64,000 nucleotides of DNA from Phorcus lineatus. Lineage: Eukaryota; Mollusca; Gastropoda; Trochida; Trochidae. Below the pieces are notes generated by a model. That model saw only the letters and a list, made by a program, of their open reading frames with translations. It was not told the DNA's origin and searched no databases. The first letter of the stretch is position 1; the number at the start of each line of letters is the position of its first letter. Both the position numbers and the translations under genes were made by a program. Positions 23,401 through 34,881 of the stretch are shown here, piece after piece. Location: assembly GCA_921293015.1 (NCBI GenBank), contig OV121088.1, positions 19,629,645 through 19,693,644 of the forward strand, written 5' to 3'.

Positions 23401-24914
23401 TAGCTTGGAAATAGCGTCTGACAGGATTGCTTTCATTGCTATTTGGCGGTCTATGGTATAGTATTCCCGCTATGCCATTGCCGAGACCTGGACTAACGGA
23501 TTATGAATTGAGTTTCACTTGAATGTCATATATAAAATATAGATTTAGCCAATGATCGAGTTTACAATTTATGATGAAAATATTAGGCTTTTCATTATTA
23601 CATTAACAGGGCTTATTTCACGTTTTAATATATCAAACCCAGTAACCACATACTTGAACCAAACCTCAAATGTCCACAAAAGATTTTATAGAAAGCTGAG
23701 CATAGCTTAAAATATAGTTTTATGAACAATTCATTTCTGTTGATAGGTTTGCTCATTCATGAAACGGTATAAGATTGTTTTCTGACAATTCCTATGTTGT
23801 ATCAATTCTTTTGAAATTAAGGAAATAATATAAATGTCTGTATCAAGGTTAGAAACGCGGTGTAAAGTAAAATTATCAATAATATCAAGTCACAGAAACG
23901 GATGTATGAAAACATATTAATGGATATTTGTAATCAACTGACGATACTTTATACATACTGATACTACAATATGTGCACATATCCATTAAAAGTGGTAAAT
24001 ATTGTAAATAAAAACTTCACCTTGCGTATTAACCTCTGTCTAATAAGTAAAATTTGCACTTGCTTCCATGGTGTGCTAACAGTGAAATAAATGGATGATT
24101 AAGACAATCAACAACGGGTTTCATATCATGTTAAAAGATGTCTTACATTTCTTTTATCAACTCTCCATGCTCCAGATCTTGCTTCATATGTCTTTCTGTG
24201 AATGTTCTCTTTGCCGTTCAACAAACGGTTTTATACCATGTGATAATGTCGCATACATTTCACATTCAAGCTCTTGATTTTGTCAAATAATCAAGTGCGC
24301 CTCAAGCTCGATTGTAGTGAATGCAAAAAAATTAATAGACAAATATCGGACACGTCCAGATGTTTTTGGGGAAATTGACAAAGTATGTTACATGTTCTCT
24401 TAATTTGTCTAAAATTTTAAGAGCAAATATATTTCTATATTCATGGATATGAGTTCTATACGGTAGTGACAATTTGAGCTACTTAACGAATAGAAACATC
24501 CTTAATTCAACACGTTTTATACACATAAGTAAACGATTTTCGTGATTTCTTCAATTATTTTGAATTTAATTCACGTTTATAATCACGTGCTTCAGTTGAG
24601 CAACAATTTTGAAAATTTTCGCTATGCTTTGTTATTTATAGCACAAGTTCTCTCAAGTTTTTTACTTCTCTAATTCGTTGTTATGTTCTGTATCCATGTA
24701 TTGTTTAATTTTGTATTGGTACGGCGTTGAAATAGGCCAAATGACTTGTTCGCCAGTCCAAATTTTTTACAAAATAAAAATATGGTTATTAAACAATCTC
24801 ATACAAATTGATAATACGGCTTACCTTGCTAAGTAACTACACAGGTCTCTCTGTCAACTCAGAGAGAGGATGTTGCACAATTTTATTACATGGTAATTAA
24901 CCGTTCGTTACCTA

Positions 24915-25025
24915 GTCTAGCCGACAATCAAGGATGTCTCTCTGATCTTAACATGACAATAAACTTGATGGGCGTGTGGGAGGGGCAGGGAGAGAGTCAG
25001 CAAAAGAAGTGACGTTGTTTGACAA
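24915..25025 (+). repeat. Direct repeat with G-quadruplex motif, copy 2
   Basis: Starts TCTAGCCGACAATCAAGGA and is diverged from copy 1. At 24,970-24,990 it keeps four G-runs with loops of 5, 1 and 2 bases although the surrounding bases differ. Confidence 0.72.
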
Positions 25026-25933
25026 CAAAGATTAACGAGATCAAAATAAGAAATTAATTAATTAATAGGGCATATCCTCCCCCAAAGTATAAAGTATACC
25101 AATGGTTTCATAAAAATATAATGATATATATACTGTTGTTAGAATTAAAAAAATATGAAATCATAATATTACACTGTATTCTCGAATGTTGAAAAGGTTG
25201 GTTGTTTCAATGAATGTCTTTATTCAACTAGAAAAATTCATGCTTTTGGGCATCCACATGACTACATGTATGTCATGTAAACATTATGTTGGAAAATATC
25301 TGCCTGTTAAATTTAAAAGCATGTGGACTGAATTTAGCAATTAACTTTTTTCAACTGAAGACAAGGTTTGATTACCAATAATATTGCTTTAAATCAAATC
25401 CTTTAGTATAGAAAAACATGTCTTGGCGAAAATCACAAAATAATATGAAATAATGAAGAGAGGCTTCATAATTAACGCCACAAGAACAGGCTGATGTTGG
25501 ATATATAAAACGTTCATTTTATATTCATTTAGGTCGCTGCATTCAAGTCGAAGAGAGCAATATATTATTTGACAAATTCTGATTCCTTTGCAAGTGAAGG
25601 TGGCCGTAGATATATGTCTCGTTATTCATAATCTATGTTAGAATATCAGTGATCTATATTTGGTATGCATTGGTCTAACCAAGAGATGTACTTTAAACAA
25701 CAAAATAACCTTGATTTAGACATTATTTATGTCAATCACTTACCTCAAAATGAAGATGGTCTGGCGAATTTGGGTTAGTTCCCTTCAAACTTTCTATCCA
25801 ACAAATTCATAAACACATTACACTCTTCCTTCTGGAGCGTCAAAATGTACACGCCCCATTTAAGAATACATAGTGTAATACTGATGTAGACATCACCTAC
25901 TCTTTTCTGCAATGTTCTTCTGTAAATTATTGA

Positions 25934-26210
25934 CAAAGGGTCGTTCACAAGCATTTAGTTAACAGTAATCCTATTTAAAACAACATCAAGATTGACTTAT
26001 TTATCTAGACCCAAGCTCAGTGCTACTTCGGGATTCTTCTAAAAGCTTTATTATCAAAACAGAAATAACAGATTACACTGCATACCCACTTTACATTAAA
26101 TAAAGAAGGGTCCTTAACAAGCATTTAGTTAACAATAATCCTATCTAGAACAACATCAATATCCATCTAGATCCAAGCTCCCTGCTTCTGCAGGGTTCTT
26201 AATTTCAAAC
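25934..26210 (+). repeat. Imperfect tandem duplication, ~171-bp spacing
   Basis: The phrase CAAGCATTTAGTTAACA followed by TAATCCTAT and AACAACATCAA occurs near 25,948 and again near 26,118. Each is followed after 50 bp by TCTAGA-CCAAGCTC and a short hairpin-like TGCT...GGGATTCTT. No coding potential. Confidence 0.7.
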
Positions 26211-26821
26211 TTGTTTTCTTATATTAATGGCTATATAGAGCATATGACAAAAGTTTATCATATCAACTGTTTATATATGAAAATAACTTGATGCCTTTTA
26301 CTTAAAGTGGCTTTATTCTAAGTTAAATTGTTTATTTTATAAAAGTGGTACCTCATCCAAATTCCTCTACCTTAAAACATAGGTTTCTATGTTCATTAAT
26401 ATGTTTTGACTTGATGCCTCAGGCAAAATATAGAAAAAACAGCATGTTGTTATAAACTCATGGTAAAATTCCGAATATCACTAAATATTTTAGTATCAGA
26501 GGAAATCATATGAGATGTGTGTGCTGATCTTTTTGTTATTATTATTTATTTATTAAGATGTATGTTCATCCTTTTTCGTGCCTCTATGCAAAATGATTTT
26601 GTGTGGTCATTCTCTTTCATCTATGTCATCCAGCATTCAATATTATTTTTTACAGTGAGTGACTTATTTTTCTGAGATCCGCATGGGCAAATTTAGATTT
26701 TATTATTGTTATGTTGTTCTGATTTAAGAAAAATTAACAAATGTTACTAAAACAACGAGTTAGCGTCAGATAATACCATTTAGCATCTCAGACCAATAAA
26801 ACCTATCAGACTATGACCAGT

Positions 26822-27010
26822 ATTTATTTACCCTCTGGCATTCATTCCAAATCTTTATCAATTCAGAAACTCTCCTAATTACCATTTTTTTTGGGTACCC
26901 CATATCTTATTCCAAATTTTACTCCTTATATTCGGCTATAACAAGTATGGGCTCCCACGTCGGCGACATCACCAAGAGGTGGAAGCAGACGCATAAACCC
27001 CAACCCAACA
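26822..27010 (+). repeat. Interspersed repeat, copy 1
   Basis: Shares with 30,946-31,138 the sequence TTTATTTACCCT-TGGCATTC, then GGGT-CCCCATA-CTTATTCC, and the GC-rich end GTCGGCGA-ATCACC followed by AGGTGGAAGCAGACGC. Copy 1 ends in CCCAACCCAACAACAACAA, possibly a LINE-type (AAC)n tail. An ORF of 78 codons starting here has no recognisable domain. Confidence 0.68.
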
Positions 27011-27183
27011 ACAACAACCAGTTGTCAGCTTCAGGTATTGAGCAGGTGTCAAACGTGCTGTACAAACACATGCAGGTGGCTTGTAGACAAGTGACCATGT
27101 ATCAGTCTGTTTTGTCAGGACGGTGTCTCTCGTGTCTTGAAACAACAGGATACACTGCTTTACCGCATCCTGTTATCCAATGA

Positions 27184-27959
27184 AATCTGAGAGGTTAGAT
27201 AAGAAATAATCAAACTAATTTTGCATCGGCTTTCTTTTTCTCATCTGGTTGCCATTATTGTTTGAATGTGATAGCTGGATGTAGAGATTGTGTCGTTTAT
27301 CTGTTTAGCCACTGATCAGTGATGGGTTTTTGTTCTGTTCTTAAGCTAAAAAGGACTTGGATATTTATGTTATTGTGGATACATTCACTGAAAAGGTACG
27401 TTCCACATGTTTAACTGATCAACTAACACATGCTTTATTGATTTATGAAAGAAGTATATGCGGCAGCTTTTCATTTTTACCTAACTTAATTTAGCGCTTT
27501 GCAAATTCGTTACCTTCAGAGTAATGCACTTTAAGCATGTATCAGTGCGTGGAAAAGTGCCATATAACTATCCATAAAATTATTATAACAATCACGTTAT
27601 ACGTTAAATAACTATAAAGTAAATCCCTTTGATGACCTTTATAGATATGTGAACTATGTTATCCAATTAAATATGATACTGTTTCTTTATATATGCTACT
27701 CAACCACTCGATTTAATACATGTTGAACTACTAACTTAATTCAAAATGACTTCTTAACAGCTTTTCATTTCACTTTTCTCCTAGTTATTAATTTTAAAAT
27801 AATCATTCCACGTCCATGATTAACACAGTTTCATGATCTCGTAATTTCATGACATCAAATTCATGTTTCAAATAGGAAATAAAAAACCCTTTTCAACCAT
27901 ACTGCTTAGAATTGAGAAAAACATAAAGTGCGATTTTATGCGCGCTTCATTGACTTAAT
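27184..27959. other. No supported gene
   Basis: AT-rich sequence inside the CACTA-like element up to its right subterminal cluster. I see nothing in it. Confidence 0.5.
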
Positions 27960-28088
27960 CGATTTGGAAAGATAGGCAACGGAAAGGCGACCTTTCCTTA
28001 GTATGGAAAGGACGCCTTTCAGTTTTTGGCAAGACCGCCTTGCCAAATTTGGAAAGTTATGGAATGAACGCGCGTTACTCCAGTGAGT

Positions 28089-30550
28089 ATAATTGCGCGG
28101 GACTACTTGAAGTCATCAGATTAAATTGACGACACATACACACGTAAAATATTTACTGGTATAGGTATTCCTTATATACATGACGCTCTGTATTGACTAA
28201 CCACCGGAGGTATCTAACCCTTTGGTGGGGTTGGAATACACATCCGCAAAAAAACACCATAATGATTTGGGTGAAGAATTAGATTTGTCTTCCACTGTAA
28301 AACATTAGATTAATTTAAGAACTCTATTATTTGAAAATCTTTCTTTATCGTAATTGTAACTAAAACAAGTTGAACACTTTATTAAAGATATCATTTATAT
28401 TAATTCCTGCAATCAAAACTTTTTGATCACTGAACCAATTTACTACAGATTTCAGATTTTGAGACAATCTCAATTTGAAGTACACTGGCTCAATTTTTAT
28501 CAATTATCTGATTTTTTTCAGATTTTATAAATTGCTTTATTAAATGGAATGAGTTTAATATATTGTTGTTCCCTTCAATTGAAATACCGAATTCATGCGG
28601 CTGTACTGTTGCAAACATGTTTCAATAAAAATAAGCAAAAATGTGCTCATTAATGTTACAACATCCAGTACTTTTTAGATGATAGCAACAATGAAAACGT
28701 GTCCTGATGGGCTACGTTGAAATAAAAGGTCACAATTCGCAATGTCATACTCAAATAATCCTTCCAGTAACTATATCCCCTTAAAATATTATTTCCGAAC
28801 GTAATTTCTCCTACACAGGATAATGTGTTTACTGCTTTGGTACAAGTTCATAATATCAGTTTAACGGCTGGATTCACAAACATTCGTAAAATTTCCTTAG
28901 ACTGAAGAATTCTTAAATCAGCCAAACCATCTTAAGGAACAATACGTTTCATAACTGTAAAAATGAGAAAAGCCGGTCCCATTTCATCAACAGAGACAGA
29001 GAGAACCTATTTCCAGTTCCCAATGATTAAAGGTTAATCAGGGGTGTAGTAACGACTTTCAAAGAGAGAGAGGGGGAGGGGGAGGGGGGGACTAATTAAG
29101 GTACGAGAGGGTTTAGTACAAGTAGGCCCCTACATATTAATTTTATCTCTTGCGCAAAAGGTGTATTAATCCTTGAAATTCCTTATTCTAATTGAAGGCG
29201 ATAAGTATCATTGTACTTATGGAGAAGGAATAGATTTGACAAATTGCACGAACAAGCTTTTCTGCAAAAGCAGCACTATCTTTGCATGTGTAGTTTAACT
29301 ATGCGAATCCATTACCTTCTCTGAAAGATTAGAACGTGTTAAAAGACAAATTGTTGCTAGTGGATTTTGCTTGATTCTTGATAATTTCTTCGATTAGACT
29401 AATACAGAGGATCGGTTTGAGTAACGAGATGTTTGACCTCTTAAGATAGTACATTTGGCATAAGTAAATGTTTATTTGTGAAATTTTGGTTAATAATGAC
29501 ATTAAAATAATTTCCTTCTGCCCCGTTAAAGACGGCTTCGGTATAAAAGTGTTTGGCCATTCTGCCTATAAATTGTTACTTATTCTGTATATATCGTATC
29601 CCCTTTTAGTCAGTTCCTAAACTTTTGTACACCTTTTCTGTTCCTTAATCCTGTATATATATTCCTGTAATCGTCAAAACAAAGTGCTTTATTTGGCTTC
29701 AGGTGAAAATGATTGTTTTATTTAGTTTAAGTCGACTTTACATACCATATTGAAAATAAAATATAAATGCATATGATCCTACTTTAATCGTTAACAATCG
29801 AATTAAAATTTTCAATTTCCTGCCTTACCAAAGGGTAACTTTGATAATTCAGAATTTGTTTGGTAACATAATATATTTCAAGTTTTACGTTATTCATTAT
29901 TATTGTCCTATTATTTTATATTCAAACACTAGTAACCATTTTGAAACTGTATTATAAGAAAAAATAGAAGTATTAAACAGCGTTAACTTTATACTAACTG
30001 CCCTTATATGTAGAGATATAAGATGCATGTTTTTTCTAATGTGCATGTTAAGTTACAGTTCTAAATCCATCTATTGCCGCTTGCCACTTTATTTAAGTTT
30101 CTCTATTTTGTTTTGAAAAATCAGTGAAAGAAAGTTACTGAACGGTAATTGAACACATGCTTCGAATATATGTATGTATATTCTTATTTCATCTGTTGCA
30201 GCAATAAGACACAAATGAGTCTATGTGAAATGTGAATACGCTAACAGGTGTAATGATCAAGTGTGTGCGTTCAAGCGTTACAGTGTATAACATTGAACCT
30301 TACTTCTATAAAATTAAAACAGCCTGTTTAGCAAATTCCCTTCTGATTCTAATTTAAACAAATATTTAAAAGCTACAGGTTAAAACAAACACTTGATATT
30401 AATATATATAATAATGTTAATAGTAAAGTGACAATGTCATTTCAGGAATATGATAGTAGAAGGTAACAAATATACTAGTATGATGTATTACTTTTTTAAT
30501 GAAAATCTTCATACTTTCATATTCATTCATTCTTGCCTACTCTTGCCACC
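28089..30550. other. 2.4 kb with no supported gene; G-rich run
   Basis: Between the CACTA-like element and the right GGATCC repeat. It contains a purine-rich G run at 29,062-29,090 (AGAGAGAGAG then GGGGGAGGGGGAGGGGGGG), which can fold as a quadruplex. No ORF of note. Confidence 0.55.
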
Positions 30551-30840
30551 AGGAGGGGATCCGGTATGGTATCCGTCTCCGGATCCTAGTATTCTTATCT
30601 AATTTGGATCCGGTAGAGAATCCGGTGGTGTCCGTCCGGATCTAGGATCCGGTGAGGGATCCGGCACCGGATCCCTGTATTCTTATCTACTAGGGATCCG
30701 GCAAGGGATCCGGCGGTGTACGGCCGGATCCAGGATCCGGTGAGGGATCCGGCTCGGGATCCCAGTATACCATTGTTGCAAGGATCCGGAGGATCCGGCA
30801 AGGGATCCGGCTAACGGATTCAGGGTATATTCACCCTGTG
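30551..30840 (-). repeat. Right GGATCC-rich terminal inverted repeat
   Basis: Reverse complement of 17,027-17,316 over the full 290 bp with roughly 13 differences by eye. Its outer end is CACCCTGTG and its inner end is AGGAGGGGATCC. Sequences inside the two arms are unrelated. Confidence 0.9.
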
Positions 30841-30945
30841 ATATTAATTTATTTTTTTTATTTTTATTATTTCATATTTAAATATACATATATATTATAT
30901 TTATCTTCATTTAATTTTTTATCCCTCATATTTCAAATTCAAAAT

Positions 30946-31138
30946 TACTTTATTTACCCTTTGGCATTCCTTCAAATTTTTTACCTTTCGAAACTCAAAT
31001 AAAATTCCCTTCTATCCAATTTTTTGGGCTCCCCATACCTTATTCCAAATTTTATCCCTTATACCTTTAATACAACCATGGATGGGCCCCAGGTCGGCGA
31101 TATCACCTAAAGGTGGAAGCAGACGCTGAAACTCCAAT
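30946..31138 (+). repeat. Interspersed repeat, copy 2
   Basis: Second copy of the repeat at 26,822-27,010, in the same orientation. It ends at AGACGCTGAAACTCC directly beside the TTAA target site of the Kolobok-like element and is outside the GGATCC-bounded region. Confidence 0.68.
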
Positions 31139-31383
31139 TTAAAGGGAATAGGAAATATGACCTATTTTGAAGATTAGAAATGTTATTTGAAGTGTATAGT
31201 GACTTATGATGCAAACAAATAATTTTTAACCGACCAGAATAATTAGTAATTGGCATCTAAACTTGATCACCTATAAAAACGTAAACAAAATTCGACCTTT
31301 GACCTAATGACGTCACGAAGGGAATCGTCCCCCATTTGTTTACATAGAGACGAATGGAAGTCGGAAACAGAGGAGTCGGAAAT

Positions 31384-31679
31384 ACCTCGTATATGTGTGT
31401 TAGGTGGCTGTAAACTGTAGTAACATCACACAAGTAAACTTAATGTTTCATGTTTTGCCATGGGATATCGCAAAACAATGGACGAAAATTGTGCAAAGAA
31501 CCCAAACCGACTGGAAATCAGGACCCAGTAGCCTAAGTGGATACAGCTACATTTGTTCAGCACATTTAAACGACGATTCCTACATCAAACCTAATTTTGT
31601 AGCTACAACGTTACGATCGAAACCCAAAAATGAAGCCGAATGCATGTCTCACGGTCTTGCCAACACATGTATGCCATAA
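31384..31679 (+). pseudogene. THAP zinc-finger domain remnant
   Basis: THAP domains are C2CH zinc fingers that bind DNA and sit at the N-terminus of several transposases. The first Cys pair lies in RICVLGGCK (C-x4-C) in one frame, which ends in TAG. The rest continues in another frame: SNITQVNLMFHVLPWD (the conserved Pro), AKQWTKIVQ (the invariant Trp), and YICSAHLNDDSYI (C-x2-H). A frameshift between the two halves, near 31,410, inactivates it. The expected DDE region does not follow; the next kilobase has only short open stretches. The open frame after the shift has no ATG at its start. Confidence 0.75.
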
Positions 31680-31689
31680 TTTAAGAAAC

Positions 31690-33000
31690 TGTTAGCGCAA
31701 TATTGCGAGTGAAAGAACAAAAAATGGCCGAGTAGGCGTTTACGTCGAAGTGACCTAGCGCTCATCGTTTCGGCAGAGGGAGTTTTCAAGGGTGAGTGTT
31801 GATCATGTTAAATACAGTAAATATGTACTGTTATTCTGTAAGTATTTTGTAACTAAATATCAGTTATAATGATTACGAAAAGCAAAATCTAAACAAACGT
31901 CGGCTATTATGACAATTTAACGTGCTCTTGATTATGTGTCGTCCTGTTTTCGATCACTTGAAATTCAGCGTTAGATTTGGGCCCTAGGCGAATTCTTTCA
32001 CACGTGATCAAGAATTGATCACTAAAAATTGTTCCTATATTTTTTCAAGAAGCTACAGACAAGAGGAACTCATGATCATGATGCTGAGGGTACTGCCAAA
32101 CCACAAAAAAAATTGTGATTGATGAGGGCAACACAGCAGACACCAGTATGTTATGGAAGGTGCTTTTTACATCAATCAAGCAGATGGAAGCCAGGTAAAG
32201 GACAAAAATATTCAACTTAATTTGAAACCAAAGAGGAGTAAAGGTTTGTAAAATACAACAATGAAAGCAAAATGACTCCAAGTGTGATTTTAATCTAGTA
32301 AATAGTGTCATTGAGATATTAACATACAAGTTTTAGACAAATGTATAAATTAGATGAAAGATAAAACTGAATACCTTTTATTTAACATTTTTTAATTGTT
32401 AAATATTTTGTATTGTGTGAAAATCACTAAAAAAATTAGTTACATTGTCAGTTCCTCATATTTCAATGTCTTATGAAAATTGATGAATTTCATTTTGTAT
32501 TGCAGGTGTTTCTACTCCAAGGATTGATTCCTAATGAGATACAGAGCCAATGGGTTTTCGGAAAAAACTGTAACAGTACAGTAACAATATTGCCTACTTT
32601 TTTCTAGCATAAGCAAAATAAAATTATTTATTTGTTATACATTAGATCATTAAAAGATTTTTTTATATATTTGGAGGGGGAAATGTTGCCATAGATTTTT
32701 TTTCGAAAAAAAAAGGAATAACAGTTTTTCACCTTGTCATAGACTTTTGTTACTGTTTGCTAGAAAATTGAACTCATGGTACTGGAATGTTTATCTGTCA
32801 TATAAATGCTTGGTATGTAATTTAAATACACCATGAGAATAAACAGAGGAAATTTTTTATGAGTTCAGAATCATTTATTATGTGGGCAGTTTGTTTATAA
32901 TAAGTTTGACCACTGTATAGTTTATTATTATTTGGAATTTGATCTTGTGTTTTCATTACACATAAAAATTGTCAAGAAATAAATAATTCATTTCAGATTT
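31690..33000. other. Non-coding or decayed interior of the Kolobok-like element
   Basis: No domain-like ORF. A minus-strand stretch at 32,515-32,600 (with FFRKPIGSVSH before a stop) might be a third exon of the P2X7-ballast-like gene, but this is weak. Confidence 0.35.
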
Positions 33001-33001
33001 A

Positions 33002-34881
33002 TCTTCTTTTTTGTCACTTTGACTTGCTCATCTGGTTGCTGCCTGAACTGGTATTATGCTGTATCCAGCACATCAGTGTTCACTGTTCAGGCAAACAGCA
33101 TAAAAACTAGGGTGGAGGGTGAGACAGCAGACAGGAGGGTCCCAAGCCCTGCACTTATCCCTGTACTGGTCAACCTCCTGACAACACTGGCTCTCTTTGG
33201 CTGTGGACATCATATTACAATGGTTACACTCTCACCTGAAGAAAAGAATTTGACTATGTGAAGTGATATTATACTTTATAATCCATCCATAAATGATGAG
33301 TAGAGACTTGAGAAAAGTTAAACGTTTGTTTACTCTCCCTCTCCCTCTCGTGTCACCTATTTCCGTTGTATTAAGAAATCAACTGCTGTGCACTTCATAG
33401 ATAGATTGTACATATTTCAAACATTTTAAACTGAACAAACATTTATTCTGGTGTTAATTATATTTAAACATCATTCAAAAAGATGCCACGTTTTACTAAT
33501 AATTTTGGCGTCACTTTTTTAAATTGTATTTGTATTGGGTCAAATAATGACAACATAACCCATGCGACAGGTAATATTTTACTGAATTTCAAACACAAAT
33601 GGTGACTTAAACAAAACACCATTCAAACTAAACTTGTTACATGTTTAAAAAGTTCACATGCTCATTGAATTACTACATTGTCCTTGATATAAATATTTAT
33701 ATATATAATAATATTAATATATAATATATAATATATAAATATTTCGGGTGAAGGAAAAAGAATTTAAGCCTAGTAAGTGTTCATGTAGATTTCTTCTTAA
33801 CAGCCTATATCTTGTATATGATATAACATCAATTTCTATAGATGCGATCCAAGCAAAGTTTGATGTTAAAATGATGCATCATTTATTTTTCACTGTAAAA
33901 TTCTACAAATGCCAAAATGTATTTAGGAAATAACCCTTCTGCATTAGCACAGATTTAAAAATTGATCAGGGACTCTTCTCTGGTTATATATTTGACAATA
34001 AGAATCATGTCAGCCTGGGGAAGCAACCATTAATATAATTTGGTGACATATATATTTTGAACAAATGATTGATAAAAAAAAATTTCCTTGAAGTTGTATT
34101 AAGTGAACAGCATGAAATAGCACTTGATTTTCATTAGTGAAGTTAACAGTTGGGTAGATTTATTGAATATTGATCGTGTCTATGCAAAACAACTGATCAA
34201 CAAATTAAGTGCTATCTAGCCGGGACCTGTTTATGTCAAGCGAGCAAGATTGTCATATGTAAATAGTACTAAATACTACTACTACGAAATCAGGTGACAC
34301 GTGAATAAAGGTTACTCGTTTGCTATTTTAGATAACTTTGAATGAGTGTATTTTATAACGAAACGGTCACATATAAAGATGAAAACAAGATCAGCTATAA
34401 TAGAAATCGAGGATATTATATTATCCTACATTTGACAGAATAATTCAGAAAAGAATATGGTCAATCTTCATACGATCGATGGCCAAGGGAAGTAACTCCT
34501 AACAATATTATTTTCATTTCAAGCAACTTGTTAAATAATCTACTTAACAGATATTGTTATTAATTAAATCCCTTTTCAAATTGAATTTGAATATAGCTTA
34601 GACATAAAAAACAACAACAAGGCTTTCATTACTATGAAATAACTTGAAAATTACCATGCAAGCAGTGTTCAGTCGGTCATGGTCGTCAGAGCCGTTGCCG
34701 TCAGAACTCGAGGAGGAATCCCTCACTGGCTCGAATCTATACGGATTCTGCGGTTCGGTCGAACTTGCCGTCAATAAATTTTTGTCCTATCTGACTCATC
34801 TCCATTGTCAGATGAGTCGGAAGGCCACGGGGAGCCATCACTGTGGTCACTCAGTTGGTACTCTTTACGTGTTGACGCCAT
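33002..34881 (-). pseudogene. P2X7 C-terminal 'ballast'-domain-like gene, broken
   Basis: Two exons can be read. Exon 1 (34,881 to about 34,655) starts ATG, is Ser/Asp-rich, and after a frame change carries NPYRFEPVRDSSSS, then a GTAATT donor. Exon 2 starts at 33,235 after a TTTTCTTCAG acceptor. It reads ECNHCNMMSTAKESQCCQE, then CRAWDPPVCCLTLHPSF and YAVCLNS, and after another frame change DVLDTA and YQFRQQ. Spaced Cys residues (C-x2-C, CC-E, a further Cys, then AVCLN) match the zinc-binding intracellular domain of P2X7 receptors, which also occurs without any channel in many invertebrate proteins. A TGA sits just after the acceptor where a Trp is usual, and a stop precedes YQF. No ion-channel segments are present. 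The 3' end is uncertain. Confidence 0.7.

Larger units (their letters stand above)
21833..26820. other. Interior of the CACTA-like element, no supported gene
   Basis: ORFs are all short and unrelated to known domains. It contains two dispersed direct-repeat pairs, described separately. Nothing resembling a DDE transposase or its exons was found on either strand. Confidence 0.5.
21634..28085. mobile_element. CACTA-like (EnSpm/CMC) DNA transposon, non-autonomous, 6.45 kb
   Basis: Termini are CACTGGAGTAACG... and its inverse, with 25 of 26 bases matching (21,634-21,659 against 28,060-28,085). A 3-bp TSD, AGT, lies at 21,631-21,633 and 28,086-28,088. Both ends carry subterminal clusters of GGAAAGG/CCTTTCC motifs (21,660-21,825 and 27,970-28,057). 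CAC termini, 3-bp TSDs and dense subterminal repeats are together typical of CACTA elements. The interior has no transposase-like ORF, so movement would need a partner in trans. Confidence 0.78.
17027..30840. mobile_element. Candidate 13.8-kb element bounded by 290-bp GGATCC-rich inverted repeats
   Basis: The first base of the left repeat (CACAGGGTGAATATACCC) mirrors the last base of the right one. Both arms are 290 bp and about 95% identical by eye. ATA at 17,024-17,026 and 30,841-30,843 is a possible 3-bp TSD, too short to prove insertion. The interior has no ORF that resembles a transposase, polymerase or capsid protein, so if this is a transposon it is non-autonomous or heavily decayed. 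A second element is nested in it (21,634-28,085). Two independent inverted copies of a short repeat cannot be excluded, although the matching arm lengths argue against this. Confidence 0.6.

Noticed and set aside
17027-30840. Polinton/Maverick.
   Set aside because: Size and long inverted ends fit loosely, but there is no polymerase B, integrase, ATPase or capsid ORF, the ends are CAC rather than AG, and no 6-bp TSD is seen.
33019-33261. Plus-strand 80-codon ORF, and likewise 34,644-34,976.
   Set aside because: Both are opposite-strand shadows of the P2X7-ballast-like exons, which have motifs and splice sites on the minus strand.
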